From Aromatoleum evansii (GTDB lineage Bacteria; Pseudomonadota; Gammaproteobacteria; Burkholderiales; Rhodocyclaceae): a stretch of DNA of 64,000 nt. The notes below the pieces were generated by a model that did no database searches, had not been told where the DNA came from, and worked only from the letters and a program-made list of their open reading frames with translations. Positions 1 to 8,212 of the stretch are shown one piece after another (position 1 is the stretch's first letter; each line of letters opens with the position of its first letter). A program made the position numbers and the translations under genes. The DNA is taken from positions 1 to 64,000 of the forward strand of contig NZ_WTVK01000018.1 in assembly GCF_012910805.1 (NCBI RefSeq), in the 5' to 3' direction.

Positions 1-394
1 CCGTCAGGCGCATCCCGTTGGGGTGGTAGGGGAGCGTCTGGCGGCGCAGGAAGACGAGGTCGGTCTTCTCGCAGTAGTCCACCGGGTGGAGGCCCAGCAG
101 CGTCAGGCGCTTGCCCTCGCGGATGCGTGCGAGGCGGCTGTCGATGGTGTCGGGGTCGACGAGGTCGGGCGCCTCGCCTTCCAGGCCCAGCAGCACGGCC
201 TTGTCGCTGCCGTGGCCCTTGCCGGTGGCCCCCAGCGAGCCGTACAGCTCTGCCTTCACCCGCCGCACGCGCGGCAGGACCCCCGCGTCCTTGAGGCCGG
301 ACGCGAAGGTGAGCGCGGCACGCATGGGCCCCACCGTATGGGAACTCGACGGGCCGATCCCGACCTTGAACATCTCGAATACGCTGATCGCCAT
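1..394 (-). CDS. sdaA: L-serine ammonia-lyase, N-terminal part (cut by window edge)
   Basis: This enzyme deaminates L-serine to pyruvate using a 4Fe-4S cluster. The reverse strand from the ATG at 394 reads MAISVFEMFKVGIGPSSSHT, and GIGPSSSHTVGPM is the family signature of the beta-type domain. The frame stays open to the window edge, so about 131 residues are visible and the cysteine-bearing C-terminal half is missing. It lies 22 bp downstream of glyA on the same strand, so the two are probably co-transcribed. Glycine plus methylene-THF would become serine through GlyA and then pyruvate through SdaA, which drains the last product of betaine demethylation. Sarcosine oxidase genes often sit in such clusters and may follow beyond the edge; that is inference. 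Confidence 0.93.
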   Translation of the reverse strand, partial: MAISVFEMFKVGIGPSSSHTVGPMRAALTFASGLKDAGVLPRVRRVKAELYGSLGATGKGHGSDKAVLLGLEGEAPDLVDPDTIDSRLARIREGKRLTLLGLHPVDYCEKTDLVFLRRQTLPYHPNGMRLT

Positions 395-416
395 GACGGG
401 TCGCTCCGCGGGCCGA

Positions 417-1679
417 TCAGCGGGTGGCCGGATAGACCGGGAAGCGCGCGCACAAGGCCGAGACCTTCTCGCGCACCGCGGCGCTCACCGCCTGGTCGTC
501 GATGTGGTCGAGCACGTCGCAGATCCAGTGGGTGAGCTCCTTGGCTTCGGCTTCCTGCAGGCCGCGCGTGGTGATCGCGGGCGTGCCGATGCGGATGCCG
601 CTGGTGACGAAGGGCGACTGCGGGTCGTTGGGCACGGCGTTCTTGTTCACCGTGATGTGGGCCGCGCCGAGGGCCGCATCGGCCGCCTTGCCGGTGAGGC
701 CCTTGGCGACGAGATCGACGAGGAAGAGGTGGTCGTCCGTGCCGCCGGAGACGATCTTGTAGCCGCGCTCGATGAAGACGCCCGCCATCGCGCGGGCGTT
801 CTTGAGCACCTGCTGCTGGTAGGCGCGAAACTCAGGCTGCAGCGCTTCCTTGAGCGCGACCGCCTTGCCCGCGATGACGTGCATGAGCGGGCCGCCCTGG
901 ATGCCGGGGAACACCACGGCGTTGAGCTTCTTCTCCAGATCCGGGTTGGCGCGCGCGAGGATCAGGCCGCCGCGCGGGCCGCGCAGGGTCTTGTGGGTGG
1001 TGGTGGTGACGACATCGGCGAAGGGGATGGGGTTGGGATACAGGCCCGCGGCGACGAGGCCGGCGACGTGCGCCATGTCGACGAAGAGGTACGCGCCCAC
1101 GGCATCGGCGATCTCGCGGAAGCGCTGCCAGTCGACCACGCGCGAGTAGGCCGAGAAGCCCGCGACGATCATCTTCGGCTTGTGCTCCTTGGCGAGCTGT
1201 TCGACCTGGGCGTAGTCGATCTCGCCGGTCGCTTCATCGAGGCCATACTGGATGGCGTTGTAGAGCTTGCCGGAGAAGTTCACCTTGGCGCCGTGCGTGA
1301 GGTGCCCGCCGTGGGCGAGGCTCATGCCCAGCACGGTGTCGTGCGGCTCGAGCAGCGCCATGTACACCGCGGCGTTGGCCTGCGAGCCCGAGTGCGGCTG
1401 GACATTGGCGAAGTCGGCGCCGAAGAGCAGCTTGGCGCGATCGATCGCGAGCTGCTCGACCACATCGACGTGCTCGCAGCCGCCGTAGTAGCGCTTCGCC
1501 GGGTAGCCCTCGGCGTACTTGTTGGTGAGCACGCTGCCCTGCGCTTCGAGCACGCGCGGGCTGGTGTAGTTCTCCGAGGCGATCAGTTCGATGTGCGATT
1601 CCTGGCGCTCGAACTCGCCCTCCATCGCCGCCTGCAGCTCGTCGTCGAAATCGGCAATGCGGTCGGTCAGTGCAAACAT
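417..1679 (-). CDS. glyA: Serine hydroxymethyltransferase
   Basis: A full-length 420-residue PLP enzyme that interconverts glycine plus 5,10-methylene-THF with serine plus THF in the cytoplasm. Visible signatures are the N-terminal [10 protein letters not shown] segment, the HGGHLTHG substrate loop and the PLP-lysine motif [14 protein letters not shown], with the Schiff-base lysine near residue 230. The ATG at 1679 is preceded by an AGGAGACAG-type ribosome site. The position next to sdaA and inside a betaine/dimethylglycine region suggests a catabolic isozyme (compare glyA1 beside soxBDAG in Pseudomonas) rather than the housekeeping copy. A 21-bp-spaced direct-repeat site about 160 bp upstream links it to the other betaine operons. 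Confidence 0.97.
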   Translation of the reverse strand: MFALTDRIADFDDELQAAMEGEFERQESHIELIASENYTSPRVLEAQGSVLTNKYAEGYPAKRYYGGCEHVDVVEQLAIDRAKLLFGADFANVQPHSGSQANAAVYMALLEPHDTVLGMSLAHGGHLTHGAKVNFSGKLYNAIQYGLDEATGEIDYAQVEQLAKEHKPKMIVAGFSAYSRVVDWQRFREIADAVGAYLFVDMAHVAGLVAAGLYPNPIPFADVVTTTTHKTLRGPRGGLILARANPDLEKKLNAVVFPGIQGGPLMHVIAGKAVALKEALQPEFRAYQQQVLKNARAMAGVFIERGYKIVSGGTDDHLFLVDLVAKGLTGKAADAALGAAHITVNKNAVPNDPQSPFVTSGIRIGTPAITTRGLQEAEAKELTHWICDVLDHIDDQAVSAAVREKVSALCARFPVYPATR

Positions 1680-1841
1680 GGGTCCTGTCTCCTCGGTTTG
1701 TTGGCTGTCGTATGAGCCTTGTGCCGCGACGCAATCGCGGCTTCATGGGAGGAGATGGTAGGAATTCCAGCGACGGGGCCTTTGCCTGTATCCGTCACGC
1801 ACGTGCTCAATTCGGACCGATGCCCACGACGGTATGCGAAA

Positions 1842-1869
1842 TTGCGACACGCATGAAAAGCGCTGCGGG
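1842..1869 (-). promoter_or_regulatory. Candidate AraC-type direct-repeat site upstream of glyA
   Basis: Read toward glyA, a weak half-site CCCGCAG is followed 21 bp later by a perfect GTCGCAA. The same half-site and spacing recur ahead of other operons in this window (7713, 27897, 29045, 48616), with matching orientation relative to the gene. A 21-bp direct repeat is typical of AraC-family dimers. Assignment to the GbdR-like regulator at 49065 is inference. Confidence 0.45.
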
Positions 1870-1905
1870 TCCCACCGACCACGGCGCGGCAGGAAGCACG
1901 GAATC

Positions 1906-2115
1906 GTAGGGCGGGAGCAGCCGAAGGCGTATCCCGCCATGCAGCCCTGGAATACCTTCGGCCGGTGGATCGGCGGGATACGCTGCGCTACTCCCGCCCT
2001 ACGGAAGAAGCAGGGCGTGAACCACGGGATCGTAGGGCGGGAGGAGCCGAAGACGCATCCGGCCAGCGACCGAGGAACCTGCACGACCGAGGAACTGGCG
2101 GGATTACGCTGCGCT
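1906..2115. repeat. Cluster of GTAGGGCGGGAG palindromic intergenic repeats
   Basis: Three copies of a short repeat sit here: GTAGGGCGGGAGCAGCCGAA near 1909, an inverted copy ending CTCCCGCCCTACG near 2008, and GTAGGGCGGGAGGAGCCGAA near 2033. Related units occur at 17627, 20440 and 56993, so this is a dispersed, REP-like family. It fills the downstream half of the 445-bp gap between glyA and the ferredoxin-like gene. The rest of that gap (1680-1905) holds the glyA leader and the direct-repeat site at 1842; I see no gene in it. Confidence 0.75.
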
Positions 2116-2124
2116 ACGCCCGCA

Positions 2125-2808
2125 TCAGGCGACGAACGCCTTCATGTGGAATACCTGCATGTCTGTCGGATAGCGATAGGCCGCGCCGTGGGGACAGGCA
2201 AGGCGGTCGAGGCAGCCGGAGCTCATGCACTGCCGGCCGGCCCCCGAGTGCAGCTGGCTCCGGCACCCGGCGTAGTCGAAGCCCGTACCGGAATACGCGC
2301 CGACCGGACAGGATTTCAGGCACGGCTTTGCGACACAGGCGTCGCACAGATGCACCGCCTCCTCCCCTGCCGCAACCTCGATTTCCGTGTCGAACAGCAG
2401 CGCGCCGCGGTAGGCATGCCACAAGCCGTAGCGTGGATGCATGAGGAGGCCGAGCGGAGACGCGCGCAATCCCTCTGCGCGCATCGCCCATTGCTGGAAC
2501 GGGACGAAAGGTCGGTCCGAAGGCGAAACCGCCCGCGCGCCGACCTGCGCGGCCACGGCACCGATCACCTCGCGCGCCCAGGTGTCGAGCGGGTCGCGCA
2601 GCTCCTTCGGCTGGCGCTCGCGCCATGCCAGGAAATGCGGCCAGGCGGACGCGCCGGCCTGCCCGACCACCACGACCGCGCGTGCCGGACTCCCGGAGGG
2701 ACCCTGCGGCGCACGCTCTTCGGGTCCGCAATTGAAGCCGCCGCGCACGATGAGCCCGTGGGCCGAAAGCGCCTCGCCGATCGATATTTCAAACCGTGAA
2801 CTATTCAT
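2125..2808 (-). CDS. Ferredoxin-like iron-sulfur protein of unknown role
   Basis: A 227-residue protein without signal peptide or membrane segment. The C-terminal half carries [20 protein letters not shown] (about residues 157-176), a 4Fe-4S-type cysteine cluster, with more cysteines behind it ([23 protein letters not shown]). The stretch [15 protein letters not shown] resembles the part of epoxyqueuosine-reductase-like proteins before their ferredoxin domain, but a cobalamin-binding catalytic core is not evident. It overlaps the end of folE2 by 8 bp and is co-directional with folE2 and the corrinoid activator. It may therefore pass electrons to the RACo-like protein or to MetF/MetV; that is inference from context only. 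Confidence 0.7.
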   Translation of the reverse strand: MNSSRFEISIGEALSAHGLIVRGGFNCGPEERAPQGPSGSPARAVVVVGQAGASAWPHFLAWRERQPKELRDPLDTWAREVIGAVAAQVGARAVSPSDRPFVPFQQWAMRAEGLRASPLGLLMHPRYGLWHAYRGALLFDTEIEVAAGEEAVHLCDACVAKPCLKSCPVGAYSGTGFDYAGCRSQLHSGAGRQCMSSGCLDRLACPHGAAYRYPTDMQVFHMKAFVA

Positions 2809-3610
2809 ATTCCTGTCGGGCGACGCGCTTGTCGCGTTCGATCAGCGCGTAGGCCGAATGATTGTGAATGGACTCGAAGTTCTCCGACTCCACGACGTAA
2901 CGCTCGATGCGCCTCTCGGCATCGAGCAGGCCCGCGACGTCGCGCACCATGTCTTCGACGAATTTTGGATTCTCGTAGGCACGTTCGGTCACGAACTTTT
3001 CATCCGTACGCTTGAGCAGGCCGTAAAGTTCGCACGAAGCCTGGCTCTCGACAAGCCGGACGACTTCCTCGATCCACACGAAGCCACGTGTCTGCGCGGT
3101 GACGGTCACGTGCGAGCGCTGGTTGTGCGCGCCGTATTGCGAGATCTTTTTCGAGCACGGGCACAGGCTCGTCACCGGCACCACGACCTTCATCGTGAAG
3201 ACGTATTCCCCGCCTTCGCGCAGTTCCGCGATGAAGCTGACCTCGTAGTCCATCAGGCTCTGCACGCCGGACACCGGCGCGGCCTTGTTGATGAAATACG
3301 GGAAGCGCAACTCGATCATGCCCGTCTCGGCTTCCAGGCGCGCGACCATCTCGCGCAGCATCGGCCCGATCGACTCGACCGAGATCTCGCGCTCGTTGCC
3401 GTTCAGGATCTCGATGAAGCGCGACATGTGCGTGCCCTTGAAATGCTGCGGCAGGCCGACGAACATGCTGAATTCCGCGACCGTGTGCTGCACGCCCTCG
3501 CTCTTGTCGCGCACGCTCACGGGATGGCGGATCCCCTTGATGCCGACCTTGTCGATGGCGATGCGGCGCTCGTCCTCGGCGTTCTGCACGTCTTCAAGTT
3601 TTTCGCTCAT
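2801..3610 (-). CDS. folE2: GTP cyclohydrolase I type 2 (FolE2/MptA family)
   Basis: The 269-residue product starts [20 protein letters not shown]. The family converts GTP to dihydroneopterin triphosphate, the first step of folate synthesis, and is structurally distinct from FolE1. The metal-site segment [20 protein letters not shown] is intact, as are the IKGIRHPV and [16 protein letters not shown] segments. The ATG at 3610 overlaps the stop of the upstream activator gene (ATGA), so translation is probably coupled. Placement with purU, folD, folC and metF suggests extra folate supply dedicated to methyl-group catabolism. Confidence 0.95.
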   Translation of the reverse strand: MSEKLEDVQNAEDERRIAIDKVGIKGIRHPVSVRDKSEGVQHTVAEFSMFVGLPQHFKGTHMSRFIEILNGNEREISVESIGPMLREMVARLEAETGMIELRFPYFINKAAPVSGVQSLMDYEVSFIAELREGGEYVFTMKVVVPVTSLCPCSKKISQYGAHNQRSHVTVTAQTRGFVWIEEVVRLVESQASCELYGLLKRTDEKFVTERAYENPKFVEDMVRDVAGLLDAERRIERYVVESENFESIHNHSAYALIERDKRVARQEYE

Positions 3611-5649
3611 GTCCCGGCCTCTTCGGATAGGGTACGCTCCCGCCGTCCGCGCCGCGGCCGTCCCGCTGCGCCTTCCCGCTCGCGGACCTTGTTCTCCGGT
3701 AGCTGCACGACCGCGCGCAGGTTCAGGAAGGGATCGGACTTGTGCGGAATCGCCATCGCATCGACGAAATACTGCTGGAAGCTCGGCTCGACCGCCGTCT
3801 CGATCTTGTCGACACGGCGCACGACGGTCTCGATTTCCTCGCGCCGGCCGCGGTTCAGGAGCGCGATGCGCGCGCCCGTCCCCGCCGAATTGCCGACCGC
3901 AGCGACATGATCGAGCGGGCAGTCGGGGATCAGGCCCAGGATCATCGCGTACTTGACATCGATGTGGCTGCCGAAGGCGCCAGCGAGGCTGATCCGCTCG
4001 ACGCGCTCGACACCCATCTTGTCCATCAGCAGGCGTACGCCGGCATACAGCGCGGCTTTCGCGAGCTGGATCGCGCGCACGTCGTTCTGCGTGATCTGCA
4101 GCGTGCGCTCGTCCGTCTCGACGAGCGTGTACGCGAAGGTGCGCCCGTTGGGCGTGATGCGCGGATTGCGCTGCGCGAGCGAACCGTCGATCACGCCGTC
4201 CTGGTCGATGATGCCGGCGAGGTACATCTCGGCGATGACCTCGACGATGCCCGAGCCGCATATGCCGGTGATGCCGGTTGCGGCCGTCGCTGCGGCGAAG
4301 CCCGCTTCGTCCGACCACAATTCGCTGCCGATCACCCTGAAGCGCGGCTCGAGCGTCACCGGATCGATGCGCACGCGCTCCATCGCACCCGGCGCCGCGC
4401 GCTGGCCGCAGCTGATCTGCGCACCCTCGAAGGCGGGCCCGGTGGGGCTGGACGCCGCGAGCAGGCGGGTGCGATTGCCAAGGACGATCTCGGCGTTGGT
4501 GCCGATGTCGACGATCAGCGTCATCGCGTCGGTGAGGTAGGGCGTCTCGGACAGGATCGCCCCTGCCGTGTCCGCCCCGACATGGCCGGCGATGCAGGGC
4601 AGCGCGTAGATGCGCGCGTTGGGGTGGATGTGGAGATCGATCTCGGTCGCCCACAGGCCGGTCACCGCCTCGTCGGTCGCCAAGGCAAACGGCGCGCCGC
4701 CAAGTTCGATCGGGTTAATCCCGAACAGGAGGTGGTGCATGATCGGGTTGCCGACGAAGGTCGCTTCGAGGATATCGACAACCCGGATGCCCGCCTCGGC
4801 CGCGAGTTCGGAGGCCAGCCCGTTGAGCGCCGCGCGCACCTCGCGTGTCATCTCGCCGTCGCCACCCGGCTTCATCATCACGTAGGAGACGCGGCTCATC
4901 AGGTCTTCGCCGAAGCGGATCTGCGGGTTCATCTTGCCCGCGGACGCGACGACCTCGCCCGTCTGCAGATCGCACAGGTGCGCGGCGATGGTCGTCGAGC
5001 CGACGTCCACCGCCATGCCGTAGACCTTCTCGCGCAGGCCCGGCCACACCGCGATGATGCGTTCGGAATCGACCACGGCGACGGTGACCTTCCATTCGCC
5101 TTGACGGAGGGCAGACTGCAGCTCCTGCACGACGCGGATGTCGGCCTGCAGGTTCGTCAGGCGCCAGTCGAAGTCCAGCGCCTCCTTCAGGCGGCGCAGG
5201 TCGGACGAAGGCACGTGCATGTCCGGCTGCTGCACTTCGACGTAGTACAGCCGGACCGCGGGATCGAGCTCGATGTCGCGCACTTCGGCGCGCTTGCGCA
5301 CGATCTGGCGATGCACCTGACTGTCGGCGGGCACGTCGATCACGACGTCGCCGAGCACGGTCGTCGAGCAGCTCAGGCGTCGGCCGGGGCTCATCGCGCC
5401 GTGGGTCTTTTCCCACGCCTGCTCGTTCTCGCTGCGCTCGCTGAGGTTGCTCGCACAGGAGTTCAAACCGTGCTTGGCGAACTCGCCTTCGCTCAGCACG
5501 ACCTGGCAGCGGCCACAGATGCCACGTCCGCCGCACACCGAGTCGATGTCGACGCCGAGCGCGCGCGCGGCCTGGAGGACCGGCGTGCCGATGGGAAAGC
5601 GGCCGCGCCGTCCGGAGGGGGTGAAGACGACGAGGGCGTCCTGGGTCAC
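3607..5649 (-). CDS. RACo-like reductive activator of corrinoid protein (2Fe-2S plus ASKHA domain)
   Basis: Proteins of this family reduce inactive Co(II) corrinoid proteins back to Co(I), at the cost of ATP. The 680-residue product has an N-terminal plant-type 2Fe-2S domain with cysteines near residues 39, 45, 48 and 94 ([10 protein letters not shown], then RLSC). A large C-terminal ASKHA (sugar kinase/Hsp70-like) domain follows, with phosphate-binding motifs [13 protein letters not shown] and [14 protein letters not shown] and a late LAGAFGSH segment. I chose the GTG at 5649 because AGGAG lies six bases ahead; an in-frame ATG at 5805 would run through a palindromic repeat. It is coupled to folE2 by an ATGA overlap and lies beside the methyltransferase and corrinoid protein it would serve. 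Confidence 0.9.
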   Translation of the reverse strand: MTQDALVVFTPSGRRGRFPIGTPVLQAARALGVDIDSVCGGRGICGRCQVVLSEGEFAKHGLNSCASNLSERSENEQAWEKTHGAMSPGRRLSCSTTVLGDVVIDVPADSQVHRQIVRKRAEVRDIELDPAVRLYYVEVQQPDMHVPSSDLRRLKEALDFDWRLTNLQADIRVVQELQSALRQGEWKVTVAVVDSERIIAVWPGLREKVYGMAVDVGSTTIAAHLCDLQTGEVVASAGKMNPQIRFGEDLMSRVSYVMMKPGGDGEMTREVRAALNGLASELAAEAGIRVVDILEATFVGNPIMHHLLFGINPIELGGAPFALATDEAVTGLWATEIDLHIHPNARIYALPCIAGHVGADTAGAILSETPYLTDAMTLIVDIGTNAEIVLGNRTRLLAASSPTGPAFEGAQISCGQRAAPGAMERVRIDPVTLEPRFRVIGSELWSDEAGFAAATAATGITGICGSGIVEVIAEMYLAGIIDQDGVIDGSLAQRNPRITPNGRTFAYTLVETDERTLQITQNDVRAIQLAKAALYAGVRLLMDKMGVERVERISLAGAFGSHIDVKYAMILGLIPDCPLDHVAAVGNSAGTGARIALLNRGRREEIETVVRRVDKIETAVEPSFQQYFVDAMAIPHKSDPFLNLRAVVQLPENKVREREGAAGRPRRGRRERTLSEEAGT

Positions 5650-5701
5650 GGTGCTCTCCTGGAGGGGTTGGGGTTTTGTTCTTGTTTTGGCTGCATTGAA
5701 T

Positions 5702-5764
5702 ACCGTTCGGGCTGAGCCTGTCGAAGCCCTGTCAATGCCCTTCGACAGGCTCAGGGCGAACGGT
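5702..5764. repeat. CCGTTCGGGCTGAGCCTGTCGAAG inverted repeat
   Basis: A 63-bp near-perfect palindrome. ACCGTTCGGGCTGAGCCTGT is mirrored by ACAGGCTCAGGGCGAACGGT around a short centre. The same family occurs at 56839-56880. It is a dispersed intergenic palindrome in the 175-bp gap between the methyltransferase and activator genes, and may act as a transcript-stabilising hairpin. A fragment of another repeat (CCTTCAAAGGGGAGGAA, 5799-5815) follows; its larger copies are at 25573 and 61477. Confidence 0.8.
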
Positions 5765-5824
5765 GGTATTTGAAGGCGGCCGGGCGAGCTCTCCCTCGCC
5801 TTCAAAGGGGAGGAAACCAGCTAA

Positions 5825-6736
5825 TCAAGCCTCCACCCGCCGACGCCGCGTCTCGCGCCGCCCGCGCACTTCACCGCCCTCGCCCGCCGGCGGCACTTCA
5901 CGGAACTTGCGGATCCAGCGCATGCAGTCCTGGTCATGCCCCATCAGCACGTCCGCGCCCATGATCGCGGTCATGATCTCGGTGTGCAGCGGGTTGGTGA
6001 TCGCCGAAGTCATGCCCGAGGCGATCGCCATGCTCATGAAGGCGGCATTGACGCCGTTGCGGTTGGGCAGGCCGAAGCTGACGTTCGAGGCGCCGCAGGT
6101 GGTGTTCACCTTCAACTCCTTCTGCAGGCGATGGCACAGCTCGAACACCTGGCGGCCGGACGTGGGCACCGCGCCGATCGGCATCACCAGCGGATCGACG
6201 ACGACGTCGCAGGCGGGGATGCCGTAGTCGGCCGCGCGATTGACAATCTTGCGCGCGATCTCGAAGCGCACGTTGGGATCCTGCGAGATGCCGGTTTCGT
6301 CGTTGCTGATCGCGACCACCGCTGCACCGTACTTTTTCACCAGCGGCAGCACCGTCTCCAGGCGGTCTTCCTCGCCGGTCACGGAGTTCACCAGCGCCTT
6401 GCCCTTATAGACCGAGAGGCCGGCCTCGAGCGCGGCGACGATCGAGGAGTCGATCGACAGCGGCACGTCGGTCAGCGACTGCACCAGCTTGACGGTCTCA
6501 GCCAGGATCGCCGGCTCGTCCGCGAGCGGGATGCCCGCATTAACGTCGAGCATGTGCGCGCCGGCCTCGAGCTGCGCCTGAACGTCGGAGATCACGCGGG
6601 AGAAATCGCCCGCCGCCATCTCGGCCGCGAGCAGCTTGCGGCCGGTCGGATTGATGCGCTCGCCGATGACGACGAAGGGACGCTCGAAGCCGATGACGAC
6701 TTCCTTCTTGTGCGAACTGATTACGGTGTCGGTCAT
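5825..6736 (-). CDS. Methyltetrahydrofolate:corrinoid methyltransferase
   Basis: A pterin-binding TIM-barrel enzyme of the AcsE/MtgA/MtrH-like group that moves a methyl group between a corrinoid protein and THF. The 303-residue product begins MTDTVISSHKKEVVIGFERP. Family signatures are VIGERINPTGRK, the DVNAGIP segment, the LSIDSS loop, NSVTGE and the NTTCGASNVSFGLPNR segment. The ATG at 6736 has AGGATGG upstream; an in-frame ATG farther up lacks support. The C-terminal tail is arginine-rich. It lies immediately downstream of the corrinoid protein gene on the same strand, an arrangement typical of partner proteins. In a catabolic setting it would deliver methyl groups to THF for oxidation by MetF/MetV. 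Confidence 0.93.
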   Translation of the reverse strand: MTDTVISSHKKEVVIGFERPFVVIGERINPTGRKLLAAEMAAGDFSRVISDVQAQLEAGAHMLDVNAGIPLADEPAILAETVKLVQSLTDVPLSIDSSIVAALEAGLSVYKGKALVNSVTGEEDRLETVLPLVKKYGAAVVAISNDETGISQDPNVRFEIARKIVNRAADYGIPACDVVVDPLVMPIGAVPTSGRQVFELCHRLQKELKVNTTCGASNVSFGLPNRNGVNAAFMSMAIASGMTSAITNPLHTEIMTAIMGADVLMGHDQDCMRWIRKFREVPPAGEGGEVRGRRETRRRRVEA

Positions 6737-6812
6737 TTTTCCATCCTTTGTGGATTGCGGGCGCCGGATAGCGGCACCGCGCGTATGTGCTTCTTGTCGT
6801 TGTGGAGGCGCA

Positions 6813-7511
6813 TCAGGCCGCGCGCCGCTGCTGGATAAGGGCCTTGGCGGTCTCGACCGCCACGCCCGCATCGCGGCAGTAAGCATCCGCCCCCACCGCC
6901 TTGCCGAAGGCCTCGTTCAGCGGCGCGCCACCCACCAGCACGATGTAGTCGTCGCGCAGGCCCTTTTCCTTCAGCGTGTCGATCACGACCTTCATGTAGG
7001 GCATCGTCGTCGTCAGCAGCGCCGACATCCCCAGGATGTCCGGCTTGTGCTTCTCCAGTTCCTCGATGTAGGTCTCCACCGGGATGTTGATGCCGATGTC
7101 GATCACCTCGAAGCCCGCCCCTTCCATCATCATCGCCACCAGGTTCTTGCCGATGTCGTGGATGTCGCCCTTCACCGTGCCGATCACGATCTTGCCCACT
7201 GTCTCCGCACCGGTGTCCGCCAGCAGCGGACGGATGATCTCCATGCCGCCCTTCATCGCGTTGGCCGCCATCAGCACTTCGGGCACGAACAGGATGCCGT
7301 CGCGGAAATCCACGCCCACGATACGCATGCCTTCGACCAGCGCCTCGTCGAGCACCCGGCTCGCGCTCCAGCCGCGCGACAGCAGGATGTTGGTCGCCTC
7401 CACGATCTCCTCGCGCAGGCCGTTGTACAGGTCGTCGTGCATCTGCTCGATGAGCTCGTCGTCGGGCAGCGATGCCAGGTCGAAATCTTCGTCCTCGAAT
7501 TGCTCCGCCAT
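6813..7511 (-). CDS. Corrinoid (cobalamin-binding) methyl-carrier protein, copy 1
   Basis: A 232-residue B12 protein of the MttC/MtbC type. A helical cap (about residues 20-100) precedes a Rossmann-like B12 domain with the cobalt-ligand motif GDIHDIGKN (His118), then INIPVETYIEE, MSALLTTTMPYM and VLVGGAPL. The acidic N-terminus MAEQFEDEDFDLASLPDDEL is unusual for the family. Such proteins accept a methyl group from a substrate-specific methyltransferase and give it to the adjacent MTHF:corrinoid enzyme. A second copy at 13146 differs at only four residues (E6D, M24V, E34D, L185M). No MttB-type substrate methyltransferase is in the window. Confidence 0.95.
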   Translation of the reverse strand: MAEQFEDEDFDLASLPDDELIEQMHDDLYNGLREEIVEATNILLSRGWSASRVLDEALVEGMRIVGVDFRDGILFVPEVLMAANAMKGGMEIIRPLLADTGAETVGKIVIGTVKGDIHDIGKNLVAMMMEGAGFEVIDIGINIPVETYIEELEKHKPDILGMSALLTTTMPYMKVVIDTLKEKGLRDDYIVLVGGAPLNEAFGKAVGADAYCRDAGVAVETAKALIQQRRAA

Positions 7512-7604
7512 GGTCGTCTTCTCCTTCAAATCGTTGCGGGTGCCGACCGCAGCGGACCCGATGCGGCACAGGTTAGGGCGGCGCCCCGCAACTGGCAGGC
7601 ATCT

Positions 7605-7632
7605 CAACGACCCCGCCATGTCCAAACGCGAC
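7605..7632 (-). promoter_or_regulatory. Candidate 21-bp direct-repeat site upstream of corrinoid gene copy 1
   Basis: Read toward the gene, GTCGCGT is followed 21 bp later by GTCGTTG. The segment also includes the imperfect palindrome TGTCGCGTTTGGACA. The same arrangement is preserved ahead of copy 2 (13937-13964), where only spacer bases differ. The half-site is a weaker form of the GTCGCAA repeat seen elsewhere in the window. Confidence 0.35.
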
Positions 7633-7712
7633 AGGCTTATGCAGCTCCTTATGCAGCCCCTCATACCGCCCATTCGCGGCTAGCGAGCTTGCCCGTCAGC
7701 AATGACGGGACT

Positions 7713-7740
7713 GTCGCCTCACGACCCGAAGCCGTCGCAA
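7713..7740 (+). promoter_or_regulatory. Candidate AraC-type direct-repeat site upstream of the 7912 operon
   Basis: GTCGCCT and GTCGCAA stand 21 bp apart, about 170 bp ahead of the plus-strand gene at 7912, in the same orientation relative to the gene as the other sites. The 400-bp divergent gap 7512-7911 holds this site, the site at 7605 and the segment AAGAAGACTAAATTGCGC. The last resembles GGAAGACTAAATTGGGCG ahead of purU. No gene is visible in the gap. Confidence 0.45.
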
Positions 7741-7911
7741 CCAGACAAGCGAAGGTCGGAAAGAAGACTAAATTGCGCATACATCAATCTGCGGATGTTG
7801 TAAGGAGACGCCGCGGTGGAGGTCACACCGGCGGGGTGACACCACAACAACAAGCTCCATGGCCCATGCCGCCTTAGGAGCACCTGCCCCATCAACTTTC
7901 TCCAGACCTTC

Positions 7912-8199
7912 ATGACCCCCTCGGATTTTGTCGGACTCGTCGGTGTGATCGCCTGTCTCGTCGCATACGCCGGCCTGCAGATGGGCCGCCTCCAGCACGA
8001 CGACCTTCGCTACATCGGACTGAACATCCTCAGCCCCGCCTGCCTGCTGGTCTCGCTGATGCATGACTTCAACCTCGCGGCCGTGATCACCCAGGTGCTA
8101 TGGCTCGGCCTGAGTCTCATCGGCCTGTTGCGGGCGATGTACGCGCGCAGCCGCAAGACGGAACGCCTGGGCGCCAAGTGCGCGGAAACCGAAACCTGA
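7912..8199 (+). CDS. Small integral membrane protein (CBU_0592-like)
   Basis: A 95-residue protein with three to four hydrophobic stretches: DFVGLVGVIACLVAYAGLQM, then YIGLNILSPACLLVSLMHDF, then AAVITQVLWLGLSLIGLL. A charged cytoplasmic tail follows. The spacing and the tyrosine/asparagine-containing first loops recall the CBU_0592 membrane domain family, whose function is unknown. No strong Shine-Dalgarno sequence precedes the ATG. It lies 13 bp ahead of the hydantoinase-like gene on the same strand, so the two probably form an operon driven by the direct-repeat region at 7713. A link to betaine metabolism is inference from position. Confidence 0.65.
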   Translation: MTPSDFVGLVGVIACLVAYAGLQMGRLQHDDLRYIGLNILSPACLLVSLMHDFNLAAVITQVLWLGLSLIGLLRAMYARSRKTERLGAKCAETET

Positions 8200-8212
8200 C
8201 CGGGAGACAAGA

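Noticed and set aside
111-1715. Long plus-strand open frame opposite glyA
   Set aside because: It is the antisense shadow of glyA in high-GC DNA. The protein is Arg/Val/Gly-rich without any family motif, while the minus strand is a perfect GlyA.
3742-5715. 657-residue plus-strand open frame opposite the corrinoid activator
   Set aside because: Antisense shadow. The composition (RD, AR, HD repeats) is typical of reversed high-GC coding DNA, and the opposite strand carries intact 2Fe-2S and ASKHA motifs.
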